This document shows, in pieces, positions 25,248 through 34,321 of a stretch of 64,000 nt of DNA. A model generated the notes under the pieces. It saw only the letters and a list, made by a program, of their open reading frames with translations, ran no database searches and was not told the origin of the DNA. The translations under genes were made by a program, and so were the position numbers. Positions within the stretch are counted from its first letter, which is position 1. Each line of letters begins with the position of its first letter. This stretch comes from Anaerolineales bacterium (GTDB lineage: Bacteria > Chloroflexota > Anaerolineae > 4572-78 > J111), in assembly GCA_015075185.1 (NCBI GenBank), contig JABTUW010000006.1, forward strand, positions 372,001-436,000, given 5' to 3'.

Positions 25248-26611
25248 TGAGCAATCATCTAAATCATCAACAACTTATTAGCTACGTTTACCGCGCCCTA
25301 CATGACCCCGAACTGGAGCTGGTTGAACATCATTTAAACGCATGTCCAGAGTGCCGGGCGCGCTTAGTCGAACAGGAAGCGATCCAACGGCGGATTCACA
25401 TGGGCGTGTTGACCTGGCAGCGGATGGTCAACCCGCCTGCCCGGATGAGTTATGCAGCTATTGCCCCGCGTTTGAAGCGTTCCAGGAGTTGGACTCTGGC
25501 GGCCAAACAATCGAGCCAGCTTTTTTACGGTGCGGCGACATTGATTGTGCTGGCGGCGTTGGGCGTCGGGTTAGTGCTGCTCCTCAATAATATTAACCCT
25601 GCGCCCGCCGGCAAAATGAAGTGGCAATTTCAAACGGGCAACGTGGTGCAGACTTCCCCAGTCGTAGCTGACGGAGTGGTTTATTTTGGGAGCAAGGACC
25701 TCTATAAGACCAGGGACGGCTATCTCTATGCGCTGGACGTTGAAACCGGCCAAGAAAAATGGAAATTCAAAACGAATTTTGGGGTAGCTTCTTCTCCGGC
25801 TGTGGCCGCTGGGCTGGTTTTTTTTGGCAGTCGTGATGGCCATCTCTACGCGCTGGATGCTAAAACCGGCCGGGAAACGTGGAAGTTCAAAACGGGACAC
25901 AACATCATGTCTCCTCCGACCATCGCCGCTGGCCTGGTTTATGTCGGCAGTGGCGACCGTCATCTCTATGCCCTGGACAGCCAGACCGGCCAGGAAAAGT
26001 GGCGGTTCAAAACGGAAGACTACGTCGAATCTCGTCCAATTGTGGCCGCCGGGCTGGTCTACTTTGGGACGGGGACCGCCTCCCCCTCCCATTTAGATCT
26101 GGGGACTCATCTTTATGCTTTAGACGCCCAGACCGGCCAGGAAAAGTGGCGGTTTGACGCGGACGGCTTTGTGAACTCTTCTCCGGCCGTGGTCAGCGGC
26201 CTGGTCTATTTCGGCAGTCACGATGGCCATCTCTACGCAGTGGATGCTCAAACCGGCCAGGAGAAGTGGAAGTTCAAAACCGGCGGTCCGATCGAGTCTT
26301 CGCCGGCCGTCGCCGGGGATGTGGTTTACGTCGGCAGCAACGATACCCATCTGTATGCGGTAGACAGCCAGACAGGTCAGGAGAAGTGGAAGTTCAAAAC
26401 CGGGCTGTGGGTTACCTCTTCGCCGGCCGTTGCTACCGGGGTGGTTTATATCGGCAGCTATGACGGCTACCTCTATGCGCTGGATAGCCAGAGCGGCCAG
26501 GAGAAGTGGAAGTTCAAAACCGGCGGCGAGGTACAGTCTTCCTCCCCGGTTATCGTGGATGGAGTGGTCTACATCGGGAGTATGGATGGTCATCTGTATG
26601 CGCTGAGGTGA
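25247..26611 (+). CDS. Zinc-finger anti-sigma factor fused through one TM to a PQQ-type beta-propeller, copy 2
   Basis: 454 residues, with its ATG overlapping the sigma gene's stop by one base. ZAS motif H-x3-C-x2-C in HHLNACPEC. Membrane helix at about 90-112 (LFYGAATLIVLAALGVGLVLLL). The outside domain has about eight propeller repeats, each near 40 residues, with HLYALDSQTGQEKWKFKTG. It lacks the Thr/Pro/Val linker found in copy 1, so the propeller sits closer to the membrane. The repeats are so alike at DNA level that recent internal duplication or gene conversion is likely. Expected role: hold sigma factor 2 at the membrane until the propeller meets its signal (inference). Confidence 0.9.
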   Translation: MSNHLNHQQLISYVYRALHDPELELVEHHLNACPECRARLVEQEAIQRRIHMGVLTWQRMVNPPARMSYAAIAPRLKRSRSWTLAAKQSSQLFYGAATLIVLAALGVGLVLLLNNINPAPAGKMKWQFQTGNVVQTSPVVADGVVYFGSKDLYKTRDGYLYALDVETGQEKWKFKTNFGVASSPAVAAGLVFFGSRDGHLYALDAKTGRETWKFKTGHNIMSPPTIAAGLVYVGSGDRHLYALDSQTGQEKWRFKTEDYVESRPIVAAGLVYFGTGTASPSHLDLGTHLYALDAQTGQEKWRFDADGFVNSSPAVVSGLVYFGSHDGHLYAVDAQTGQEKWKFKTGGPIESSPAVAGDVVYVGSNDTHLYAVDSQTGQEKWKFKTGLWVTSSPAVATGVVYIGSYDGYLYALDSQSGQEKWKFKTGGEVQSSSPVIVDGVVYIGSMDGHLYALR

Positions 26612-26689
26612 TCTCTTCCCTGTCTTTCTCATCTGGGAGGCTGGGGTGCGGGGTAAGGGTTAAGTCAAGGTATATTAGGGGGGTAAATC

Positions 26690-28309
26690 ATGAACAAAAA
26701 GGCGCTCTTTATCTGGCTAGGCTTGCTGACAACGGCGCTGGGGGCTATTTGCAGCCCGGGCCAAAGTGAACAGGATGAGCCAGCGATATCGAAAATAGTG
26801 CAGACGATAGTCATTCAGGCTGAGGACACACCCATACCGGAGCCAATTACGCTAAACCTGTCGTCTGCCGTCACATCTGCTCCGGCAGTAGCCCCAGTGA
26901 CTGGCGTCCGCGAAAGGCTGATGGCTAAGGTTGACTATCGCGTCTGGATGCCAGAGTCGTTCAAAGTAAGTATGGCTAACATACGCGTGGCCTATGCAGC
27001 TCACCTGGGGGATAAACAGTTTGTGGTTGTGGATGGAGAAAGTGGACCGTTTTACGATGGGGTTGACGAATTGATTCTGAGCCCCGACGGCCGGCGGGTC
27101 GCCTACAGAGCGCAAGTGGGCCGGCAGCGCTTCGTCGTCGTGGATGGGCAGGAGCAGGCCAGGTATGAAGACATCGGCGAAGGGTCTTTGCTCTTCAGCC
27201 CCGACAGCAGGCGGGTAGCTTATGCGGCTAAAGCGGATCACCAGTGGTTTGTCGTCGTGGATGGACAGGAACAGGAATTTTACGAGCGCGTTGGCGGGCT
27301 GACCTTCAGCCCCGACAGCCGGCAGGTGGTTTATGGGGCCAGCCTGAATAACAAGTGGTTTGTAGTCGTCAATGGCCAGGAAGGGCGGCAGTACGATTTC
27401 ATCGGTAATCTCACCTTCAGCCCAGACAGCCAGCGCTTAGCCTATGCGGCTCAATCAGGAAATAAGTGGTTGGTGGTCGTCAATGAAGCGGAACAAAAGC
27501 GGTATGATGGCATCGGAACTCTCCTCTTCAGCCCTGACAGCCGGCGGGTCGCTTATGTGACCCAATCTGGCGAAAAGCAGCGGGTGGTTGTGGATGAACA
27601 AGAAGGCCAGCCATACGATGGGATTGGCGCAGGCATGCTGACCTTTAGCCCCGACAGCCAGCGGATTGCGTATGGAGCGCGCCTGGATGATAAACGGTTT
27701 ATCGTAGTAGATGGACAGGTGGAACAGGACTACACTGACGTCGGTAACCTCATTTTCAGCCCGAATAGCCAGCGGCTGGCTTATGTAGCCCAGGCGAGCG
27801 ATAAGTGGTTTGTCGTGGCGGATGGACAGCCGCAGAAACCGTACGACGGTCTTCTCGTCGGCTCCCCCATCTTTAGCCCGGACAGCCAGCGGCTGGCTTA
27901 TGGCGCCGCCCTTGGCTCCAAGTGGTTCGTAGTTGCGGATGGGCAAGAGCAGGGGCCGTATGATGGCCTTGGCTCGTACTCGCTTCGCTTCAGTCCGGAT
28001 AGTAAATATGTTGCCTTTGCCGCTCAAACAGGCGATAAGTGGTTCGTCAGCCTGGATGGGCAAGCGGAGCAGCCTTATGAAGGCATCGTTACCTCGGGCG
28101 GAGGAGGGATTATCTTTGACTCCGCTTATACTTTCTACTACCTGGGCGTGAAAGGCGCTAACATCTATCTTGTAGCTGGAAAGGTGAAAGTCCCAGGCCA
28201 AGAGATGGCGACGCCAACTCTCGCGCCTGGCGAGGCGGCATCAGCCGCACGGACGATCCCCCCTGTGCCATCCGATGATACAGCGGCGCAGACAAAAGAT
28301 CTGAAATAA
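26690..28309 (+). CDS. Secreted WD40/TolB-like beta-propeller protein
   Basis: 539 residues; AGGGGGG before the ATG. The N-terminus has a signal peptide with a Cys near residue 23 (LGAICSPG), a weak lipobox. The rest is made of about eleven repeats of 40-42 residues with the core FSPDSQRLAYAAxxGxKWFVVVDGQEQxxYDGIG, a PD40/TolB-like propeller in which each blade has an SPDS turn. The C-terminal tail is Pro/Ala/Thr-rich. It follows the second sigma/anti-sigma pair by 78 bp and is a candidate target or partner of it (inference). Ligand unknown. Confidence 0.8.
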   Translation: MNKKALFIWLGLLTTALGAICSPGQSEQDEPAISKIVQTIVIQAEDTPIPEPITLNLSSAVTSAPAVAPVTGVRERLMAKVDYRVWMPESFKVSMANIRVAYAAHLGDKQFVVVDGESGPFYDGVDELILSPDGRRVAYRAQVGRQRFVVVDGQEQARYEDIGEGSLLFSPDSRRVAYAAKADHQWFVVVDGQEQEFYERVGGLTFSPDSRQVVYGASLNNKWFVVVNGQEGRQYDFIGNLTFSPDSQRLAYAAQSGNKWLVVVNEAEQKRYDGIGTLLFSPDSRRVAYVTQSGEKQRVVVDEQEGQPYDGIGAGMLTFSPDSQRIAYGARLDDKRFIVVDGQVEQDYTDVGNLIFSPNSQRLAYVAQASDKWFVVADGQPQKPYDGLLVGSPIFSPDSQRLAYGAALGSKWFVVADGQEQGPYDGLGSYSLRFSPDSKYVAFAAQTGDKWFVSLDGQAEQPYEGIVTSGGGGIIFDSAYTFYYLGVKGANIYLVAGKVKVPGQEMATPTLAPGEAASAARTIPPVPSDDTAAQTKDLK

Positions 28310-28380
28310 TTTGGACCATTCACGGTGGCGGTTTATTTTTGGAGTAATAAGGTTTAACTTTGCGCCCTGTGGTGAGGAGA

Positions 28381-29043
28381 TTACCCCTCCTCACTCCGCC
28401 GGACTACTCCCTCCCGCCAGGCGAAGACGGCGGCCTGGGTCCGGTCGGCCAGGTGGAGCTTATTGAGGATATTGCTGACGTGGCTTTTGACGGTTTTATC
28501 GCTGATAATCAGCCGCTCGGCAATCTCGGCATTGCTCAAGCCGTCGGCAATGAGACGTAAGACATCCAGCTCGCGGTCGCTCAACTCGGTGAAGGGATTG
28601 GCTCCCTCTCGCCGCGCTCCGTGCAGCTCCTGGACCACGCGAGAGGCCACACGGGGATGCAGCACCGCTTCGCCGCGAGCCGCTTTGCGCACCGCCTCGG
28701 CCAGTTCTCTCGGTTCAACATCTTTTAGTAGATAAGACAGCGCCCCGGCACGGATGGCCGGGAAGATATGTTCATCCTGGTGATACGAGGTCAGCACAAT
28801 CACCTGGGTTCGGGGGCTGGCCTGTTTCACCAGTCGCGTCGCCTCGACCCCGTCCATGCCTGGCATGACCAGGTCCATCAGCACCACGTCGGGGGCGTGC
28901 TCGGTGGCCAGGTGAATGGCCGCTTCGCCCGACTCGGCTTCGCCCACAACGGTGATATCAGGCTGGGTTTCGATGAAAGCGCGCACACCCTGGCGCACCA
29001 CACTATGGTCGTCAACAATTAAAACGGTAATCGGTTCGGTCAT
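28381..29043 (-). CDS. NarL/LuxR-family response regulator
   Basis: 220 residues. The start is set at ATG 29043 (MTEPITVLIVDDHS), which has GGGAAGAAG upstream. The frame is open back to 29151, but that extension runs through a dispersed repeat and is not conserved-looking. The receiver is at 1-125, with Asp57 in VLMDLVMPGMDG and the Lys in YLLKDVEP. The LuxR-type helix-turn-helix is at about 150-210 (LSDRELDVLRLIADGLSNAE, DKTVKSHVSNILNKLHL). It pairs with the histidine kinase gene just upstream on the same strand. Confidence 0.93.
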   Translation of the reverse strand: MTEPITVLIVDDHSVVRQGVRAFIETQPDITVVGEAESGEAAIHLATEHAPDVVLMDLVMPGMDGVEATRLVKQASPRTQVIVLTSYHQDEHIFPAIRAGALSYLLKDVEPRELAEAVRKAARGEAVLHPRVASRVVQELHGARREGANPFTELSDRELDVLRLIADGLSNAEIAERLIISDKTVKSHVSNILNKLHLADRTQAAVFAWREGVVRRSEEG

Positions 29044-29077
29044 TTTTTCTTCTTCCCTGCCCAACTGTTCCATCGTG

Positions 29078-29156
29078 TCACCCTTCGGCTTCGCTGAGCC
29101 AAAGGCCCTTATGGGCGGGACAAGCTTCGAGCGAAGTGAGAAATCCCTCAAACGTT
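29078..29156. repeat. Dispersed CTTCG/CGAAG repeat between kinase and regulator genes
   Basis: Holds GTGTCACCCTTCGGCTTCGC, AAAGGCCCTTATGGGCGGG and CTTCGAGCGAAGTGAGAAAT with partly complementary arms, related to the repeats at 21779 and 34322. It separates the histidine kinase (29185-30723) from its regulator and extends the regulator's open frame artificially. Confidence 0.55.
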
Positions 29157-29184
29157 ACGTTTACCTAAAAATTATGAGGCAAAA

Positions 29185-30723
29185 TTACGCCGTCTTCAAA
29201 TATGCCTCTACTCGCGTCCCTTGCCGTGGCTCGCTCACAATCGTCAAATGCCCTCCCAACGACTCGACCCGCTCGCGCATGCTGCGCAAGCCCATCCCCT
29301 TGCCATTGGGTCCCGCCACAGCAAAACCCTGCCCGTTGTCGGAAATGGTCAGAGTAACTTCTTCAGCGTCGCAAGCCAGGTGAACTTCGGCCGCCGTAGC
29401 CGCGCTGTGCCGGCTGATGTTGGCCAGGGCTTCCTGCGCTACCCGGAAAAGGGTCTGCTCGACCACCAGGGGGAGCGGCCTTTCGCCCTGGACGCGCACC
29501 TCGGCGGCAATCTGGCTTTGCCGGGACCAGTCGGCTACATAATCCCGCAGGGCAGCAACTAAGCCTTTGCCTTCCAGGGCTGCCGGGCGCAGTTCACGGA
29601 TAAGCGTCGTCAATTCTTGTTGGGCCTGATGCACCAGGCGTTCGGCTTCCAGCAGGTGGGTTTGAGCGCTGCTGTCCTGCTGAGGCAATAAGGCGCGGGC
29701 CGCACCGACTTGCATGGCCGTTGCAAAAATTTGCTGTTTGACCGAGTCGTGCAAATCGCGGGCCAGCCGGTTGCGTTCCTCCAGCGTGGCCAACTCCTGG
29801 CGGGTCTGCATTAAGTTTTGCAGTTGCATGGCCATATGGTTGAGCTGCTGAGCTAATTGGCCCAGCTCATCGCCGGAAGCATCGTGGGCCAGGGCCTCAA
29901 AGTTGCCCCGGCTCCACTCGTCGGCAACTTCATCGAGGACGCGCAGGCGGCGGGTCAAGCCGCGGGCGATGAAAAAACCGAACAGAACGCCGGCAATCAC
30001 GCCCACCACCAGCATACCCCCCGCAATTGGCAGAATGGTTTGTTGCAGGATGATTTGAAGAAACTCACCTTCCTCAAAAGGCAGGGTCAATTCTACAAAA
30101 ATAACCCCCAAGACTTGTTGGGTTGGGTCAAAAACCGGTGCAGCCGCAATAACGTGACCGTTCGAGTGGCGCAGGGCCAACTGGGTCGCGTCAGTTTCGC
30201 CCTTTAGCGCTGCCTGGAAACTGGCGGCTGCTGCGGGTGCAAGCTGAGACTGAAAACTGTCCCCCGGTGAGGTTGTCCTGGCTGGCGTTACTGCCAGGAT
30301 TGTGCCGTCACGATCAACAATAACGATCGAGATCACGCGACCAAATTGAGCCGGTATCTTGTCCTGCTCGTCTGTGCTGTTCTCTTTGGGGATATTAATG
30401 ACCAAATTTCCATCCAAAACGACCTTTTGGAGCCAGTTATTTAGGCCCGCCTGGTCGGCTGGGGTTTCCTGCAAATAAGGCGCCAGCGTTGGACCTGTCT
30501 TGAGCAAAGCCCCAGCTATTTGGTGGGGTAGGAAATTTGACCAGAAGTAAAGATACCACAACAGAGCCACGCCGATAATCCCCAGGATGAGAATAGTAAT
30601 TAACGTAAAGAGGGTGTAGGCTAGAGTCAGCTTCCACTGAAGCCGCTGAAAAAAGGAGAGAAGTCGCCGCCAGAATCGTGGCAGCAGACTTTTGAAGGAA
30701 AGTTTTGCCGGGTTTATTACCAT
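29185..30723 (-). CDS. NarX/LiaS-type sensor histidine kinase
   Basis: 512 residues from ATG 30723; an in-frame TTG at 30759 adds 12 residues and neither has a strong ribosome site. Two membrane helices (about 35-60 and 220-245) enclose an extracytoplasmic region of about 160 residues with a PAS/Cache-like pattern (VISIVIVDRDGTILAVTP, HSNGHVIAAAPVFDP). A HAMP linker follows (ARGLTRRLRVLDEVADEW). The kinase is of the HisKA_3 class: ERNRLARDLHDSVKQQIF with His325, AQEALANISRHS, SDNGQGF and GKGMGLRSMRERV. This class regularly pairs with NarL-type regulators, as here. Confidence 0.92.
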   Translation of the reverse strand: MVINPAKLSFKSLLPRFWRRLLSFFQRLQWKLTLAYTLFTLITILILGIIGVALLWYLYFWSNFLPHQIAGALLKTGPTLAPYLQETPADQAGLNNWLQKVVLDGNLVINIPKENSTDEQDKIPAQFGRVISIVIVDRDGTILAVTPARTTSPGDSFQSQLAPAAAASFQAALKGETDATQLALRHSNGHVIAAAPVFDPTQQVLGVIFVELTLPFEEGEFLQIILQQTILPIAGGMLVVGVIAGVLFGFFIARGLTRRLRVLDEVADEWSRGNFEALAHDASGDELGQLAQQLNHMAMQLQNLMQTRQELATLEERNRLARDLHDSVKQQIFATAMQVGAARALLPQQDSSAQTHLLEAERLVHQAQQELTTLIRELRPAALEGKGLVAALRDYVADWSRQSQIAAEVRVQGERPLPLVVEQTLFRVAQEALANISRHSAATAAEVHLACDAEEVTLTISDNGQGFAVAGPNGKGMGLRSMRERVESLGGHLTIVSEPRQGTRVEAYLKTA

Positions 30724-30759
30724 AACTTTTATTGTAGCCAAATTCTTACCATTCCCCAA

Positions 30760-31061
30760 GTTGTGCTGGCTTTTACATCATCTTACCCGAATTCGCGCAA
30801 AATGTCATGAGGCTAGAGGTGGGGTTAAGGTCAGTCTCAAGGTGGATTGGTTACGAAACCTTAACCGAACCATAACCGGCGCTTAATCTGAGCGGGTTAA
30901 AAATAGATTGCCGAGTCAAGCTGCAACTTCTCGCGCTTCTGGACGTACTATGAGTGAATCCACCTGCAGACCCACCCCGGTTCAATCTTTAGCCGGATGC
31001 CGGAAGAGGTCACTTGGTTTATCATTACGGGGTGGTAATTGAGTATGGAAAGGGGTATTCG
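30760..31061. other. 302-bp gene-free stretch
   Basis: Divergent region between the kinase gene and the Yip1 gene. It contains a GGTTAAGG/CCTTAACC pair (30823-30830 and 30859-30866) and repeated TTAACC words that could be regulatory, but no clear -10/-35 set. Nothing else recognised. Confidence 0.4.
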
Positions 31062-31820
31062 ATGACAAGCACGACTCAATCTTTTTCAAATGGTCAATCA
31101 CGCCCACTGGGGCAGCTTTTCTTTGGCATCATTGACCGGCCCGCAGCGACGTTCCAGGCCGTTGTCGCCCAGCCTCGCTGGTTCATATGGGCAGCGCCCC
31201 TGCTGGTCTTGATCCTGGGCCTGGCTGTCCTGCTCATTGTGCAGACACCCCATACCCTGGAACTGGCCCGCCGGCAGGTCGAAAGCCAACTGGCTACGAT
31301 GCCGGAAGATCAGGTCGAAGCGGCACAGGCCGGGATGCAGATGACCATGTCACTGCCTTTTATGCTGGCGACAGGGCTGGGTTTTGGAACGATCGCCCTG
31401 GTTGTTGCCACTTTGGCCCAGGCGACATTTCTCTACTTTGCGGCGCTGGTCAGTGGTGGTGAGACAAACTTTGGGGCGATGTTCAGAATGAGCGCCTGGA
31501 GCCGCCTGCCCCTGGCCCTCGGTGCTTTGGTTCAGGCCGGTTTTATTGCTTTCGCCGGGCGGCTCATCCAGTACCCCGGCCTGTCTTTCTTTGTCGCCAG
31601 CGGCGACCTGCTGCAAGATGCCCGCAACCCGCTCTTTGTCTTGCTGAGCGGGCTTGATCTGTTCTGGCTGTGGCATCTGTTGTTGACGGTGGTGGGTTTA
31701 GCTGTGGCGGCTCGTGTTGGCCGGGGCAAGTCGCTGGCGCTGACCGTGCTCTACGCCGTGCTGTCTCTGGGCATCACCGTTTTGCCGACACTCCTGTTTG
31801 GCGGCATGATGGCAAGATAA
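31062..31820 (+). CDS. Yip1-domain membrane protein
   Basis: 252 residues from ATG 31062, seven bases after AAAGGGG; the frame continues upstream to a TTG at 31014 without a ribosome site. After a short polar start comes FFGIIDRPAATFQAVVAQPRW, the usual entry to a Yip1 domain, followed by five hydrophobic helices (about 44-62, 110-132, 138-160, 180-200, 222-246). Bacterial Yip1 proteins are integral membrane proteins of unknown role. It precedes the MacA/MacB-type exporter genes but is separated from them by a repeat and 250 bp. Confidence 0.8.
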   Translation: MTSTTQSFSNGQSRPLGQLFFGIIDRPAATFQAVVAQPRWFIWAAPLLVLILGLAVLLIVQTPHTLELARRQVESQLATMPEDQVEAAQAGMQMTMSLPFMLATGLGFGTIALVVATLAQATFLYFAALVSGGETNFGAMFRMSAWSRLPLALGALVQAGFIAFAGRLIQYPGLSFFVASGDLLQDARNPLFVLLSGLDLFWLWHLLLTVVGLAVAARVGRGKSLALTVLYAVLSLGITVLPTLLFGGMMAR

Positions 31821-31850
31821 TACGAGTTCCCCTTCTAAAGACCATTATGC

Positions 31851-31920
31851 ACCGCCGAGTACGCAGAGATCGCAGAGGGTTTCTTGTTAAATCTCAGCGT
31901 CCTCGGCGTTCTCTGTGGTT
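31851..31920. repeat. Dispersed CGCAGAG palindromic repeat, member 1
   Basis: Begins ACCGCCGAGTACGCAGAG and ends CCTCGGCGTTCTCTGTGGTT; the two arms are imperfect inverted copies. The same architecture occurs at 60358-60421. It lies in the gap after the Yip1 gene. Confidence 0.75.
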
Positions 31921-32069
31921 AAAATATAGGGCTTGAATGGACAGTTATACAAGTTGATTGCGAAATTAGTTACATCAAATGTTGTAGACGGAATCCATCC
32001 CCAATCGGTTTATCAAATCTTCCCTTTCTGCTAGACTGGTAACTGAGCTTAAAATTAGGAGCTTTGGCG

Positions 32070-33473
32070 ATGAAACGTGCAATCACGATATTGTTTATTT
32101 TAGCGGTTGTGGTTGGAGGGAGTGTAGCAGGCTATCAATACCTGACCCCGGCTATGTCCCAAGAACTGAATGATGACCCCAATGTGGAAGTCGTGCAGAT
32201 TGGCCGCGAAACACTGGTGGATACGGTCAATGCGACCGGCAGCATTGAACCTGAGTCCGAAGTGGAGATGAAATTTGAAATCGGCGGGGTGGTCAAAGAA
32301 GTGCTGGTCAAGCGCGGGCAATACGTTACGGCGGGGACAGTGCTGGCCCGGCTGGCTACCGGCGACCTGGAGCTGGAAATCCGGCGGGCTGAAATCGAGC
32401 TGGCCCAGGTCAAAGCGGAACTGGACCAACTGTTTGAGCCGGAATTGGCCGAAAAGATAGCCGCCAGCAGGGCCAAGGTTGAAAGCGCCCGGCTCAAGCT
32501 GGCCGACTTGCAGGATGGGCCTGACCCCGACGAAGTCACCAAGGCCGAGGCCGAACTGCGCCGCAAACAAATTGCCCTCAAAACGGCTCAGTGGGAATAC
32601 GACCAGGTGGCCTATCGCGGCGATGTTGGCGCCATGCCCCAGGCCGACAAGCTGCAAGAAGCGACCCTGGATTACGAAGCGGCTCAAGCCGACTATAATC
32701 TCGCCGTCAAGGAAGCCACGCCGGCTGATCTCGCCGACGCCCGCTCCACCCTGGCCGACGCCCAGTCCAGCCTGGCCGAGCTGCTCAAAGAACCGAGCGC
32801 CGCCGAAATCGCCGCCAAGCAGGCCGCCGTAGATAAAGCCCAACTAACCTTGGAAGAGAAGCAGCGTGATTTGGAGCAGGCAGTCCTGACCTCCCCCACC
32901 GATGGGGTTATCTTGGAAGTTAACATTGAACCGGGTGAGCGAGTCCTGGATGATGCCGGCGATGCTGCGCTCATTATTGCCAACACATCCACCTATCTGC
33001 TCAAAATGGAAGTGGACGAAATTGATATCGGGCGCATTCGCCAGGGCCAGCCGGCCGAGGTGTCGCTGGATGCCTTTGCCGAACAGAGTTTTGCCGGCGT
33101 CGTCACCGACATCGCCCCGCGCCCGGTGGAGAAAGAGGGTGATAGTATTGTCACCTATGAAGTGACTATCACCCTTGACCCTTCCGGCCAGCCGCTGAGT
33201 TTACTGACCGGGATGACCGCCTCGGCCTCTATCGAAACCCGGCAGCTCAAGGATGTGGTGGTGGTGCCCAACCGGGCCATTCAGATTGACCGGGCCGGCA
33301 GTGAGCCGGTCGTCTTTGTAGAAAAGGTAGACGGTCAGGGCCAAACCACCCGGGTGGAAGTTGAATTGGGTTCGCGTAATGGTAAGGTTACGGAGGTAGT
33401 AGCCGGGCTAAAGGAAGGCGACCAGGTTATTATCAGGAAACAGGCAACGGTTGGGGTGGAGTCGAGCTTATAA
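32070..33473 (+). CDS. HlyD/MacA-type membrane fusion protein
   Basis: 467 residues from ATG 32070 with TAGGAG upstream; a TTG two codons earlier is less likely. An N-terminal membrane anchor (about 5-25) is followed by the split lipoyl/barrel-sandwich domain (ATGSIEPESEVEMKFEIGG, then TSPTDGVILEVNIEPGERV). A long coiled-coil hairpin rich in Ala, Glu and Lys (about 110-280) comes between. A beta-barrel domain (VEVSLDAFAEQSFAGVV region) and a membrane-proximal end follow. It would join an inner-membrane MacB-type ABC exporter to the outside. The next two genes supply the ATPase and the permease. Confidence 0.93.
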   Translation: MKRAITILFILAVVVGGSVAGYQYLTPAMSQELNDDPNVEVVQIGRETLVDTVNATGSIEPESEVEMKFEIGGVVKEVLVKRGQYVTAGTVLARLATGDLELEIRRAEIELAQVKAELDQLFEPELAEKIAASRAKVESARLKLADLQDGPDPDEVTKAEAELRRKQIALKTAQWEYDQVAYRGDVGAMPQADKLQEATLDYEAAQADYNLAVKEATPADLADARSTLADAQSSLAELLKEPSAAEIAAKQAAVDKAQLTLEEKQRDLEQAVLTSPTDGVILEVNIEPGERVLDDAGDAALIIANTSTYLLKMEVDEIDIGRIRQGQPAEVSLDAFAEQSFAGVVTDIAPRPVEKEGDSIVTYEVTITLDPSGQPLSLLTGMTASASIETRQLKDVVVVPNRAIQIDRAGSEPVVFVEKVDGQGQTTRVEVELGSRNGKVTEVVAGLKEGDQVIIRKQATVGVESSL

Positions 33474-33479
33474 CTCTGG

Positions 33480-33559
33480 AAGGCTGGAAGACTGGATTGA
33501 GTCTTCCCAACCTTCCTGCCTTCGAGCCGAAGGCCCCCTATGGGCAGTCTTCCAACCTT
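33480..33559. repeat. Inverted repeat, GGCTGGAAGACTGG type, member 1
   Basis: AAGGCTGGAAGACTG (33480-33494) against CAGTCTTCCAACCTT (33545-33559), one mismatch, with an inner CTTCCC/GGAAG-like set. A related pair lies at 35812-35863 on the other side of the ABC genes. Confidence 0.65.
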
Positions 33560-33575
33560 TTGAGCAGGACTAACT

Positions 33576-34292
33576 ATGGACAATAACCTGATCATTCAGG
33601 CCGAAAACCTGACCAAAACCTACCAGATGGGGGAGGTCGAGGTTCAGGCTTTACAGGGCGCATCGTTGCAGGTGCAGCAAGGCGAGATGCTGGCAATCAT
33701 GGGCCCCTCAGGCTCCGGCAAGTCAACCTTGATGAATATTTTGGGCTGCCTTGACCAACCAACCTCCGGCCAGTATCATCTGGAAGGGGTGGATGTGGCC
33801 CAACTCGATGACAACAAATTGGCCGAGATTCGCGGCCAGCGCATCGGCTTTGTTTTTCAAAGTTTTAACTTGCTGCCGCGCACCAATGCCCTGGCCAATG
33901 TCGAGCTGCCGCTGATCTACAGTGGGGTTGGGATGCGTGAGCGCCACCACCGGGCGGCGACTGCGCTGGAGATGGTCGGCCTGGGCGACCGCCTGCATCA
34001 CAAGCCCAACGAGTTATCGGGCGGACAGCAGCAGCGGGTGGCTATTGCCCGGGCGCTGGTGACCAATCCGGCGATTATCATGGCCGACGAGCCGACCGGC
34101 AACCTGGACTCTAAATCCAGCGAGGAGATCATGGCCATTTTCCAACGCCTGAACGAAGAACACGGCATTACCATCATTTTTGTAACCCACGAACACGATA
34201 TTGCCGAACATACCCGGCGTGTGGTCCGCTTAGCAGACGGGATGATTGTGGAAGACCATCCGGTACTGAATTTTCGCCGTGTCGGGGCGTGA
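33576..34292 (+). CDS. MacB-type ABC transporter ATP-binding protein
   Basis: 238 residues with all ABC motifs: Walker A GPSGSGKST, Q-loop GFVFQSFNLLPR, signature LSGGQQQRVAIARAL, Walker B IIMADEPTGNLD and the switch His in FVTHEHDI. The NLLPRTNALANVELPLIYSG segment is typical of the MacB/LolD/FtsE subgroup. It powers the permease at 34506 and works with the fusion protein upstream in export or periplasmic mechanotransmission. Confidence 0.95.
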   Translation: MDNNLIIQAENLTKTYQMGEVEVQALQGASLQVQQGEMLAIMGPSGSGKSTLMNILGCLDQPTSGQYHLEGVDVAQLDDNKLAEIRGQRIGFVFQSFNLLPRTNALANVELPLIYSGVGMRERHHRAATALEMVGLGDRLHHKPNELSGGQQQRVAIARALVTNPAIIMADEPTGNLDSKSSEEIMAIFQRLNEEHGITIIFVTHEHDIAEHTRRVVRLADGMIVEDHPVLNFRRVGA

Positions 34293-34321
34293 AGGATTTA
34301 CGATTTTGGATTTACGATTAT

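Noticed and set aside
22540..26610. Regular repeats of about 120 bp in two genes, again array-like
   Set aside because: They encode propeller blades in frame in both proteins.
31014..31061. TTG start giving a longer Yip1 protein
   Set aside because: No ribosome site at 31014; ATG 31062 has AAAGGGG at proper spacing.
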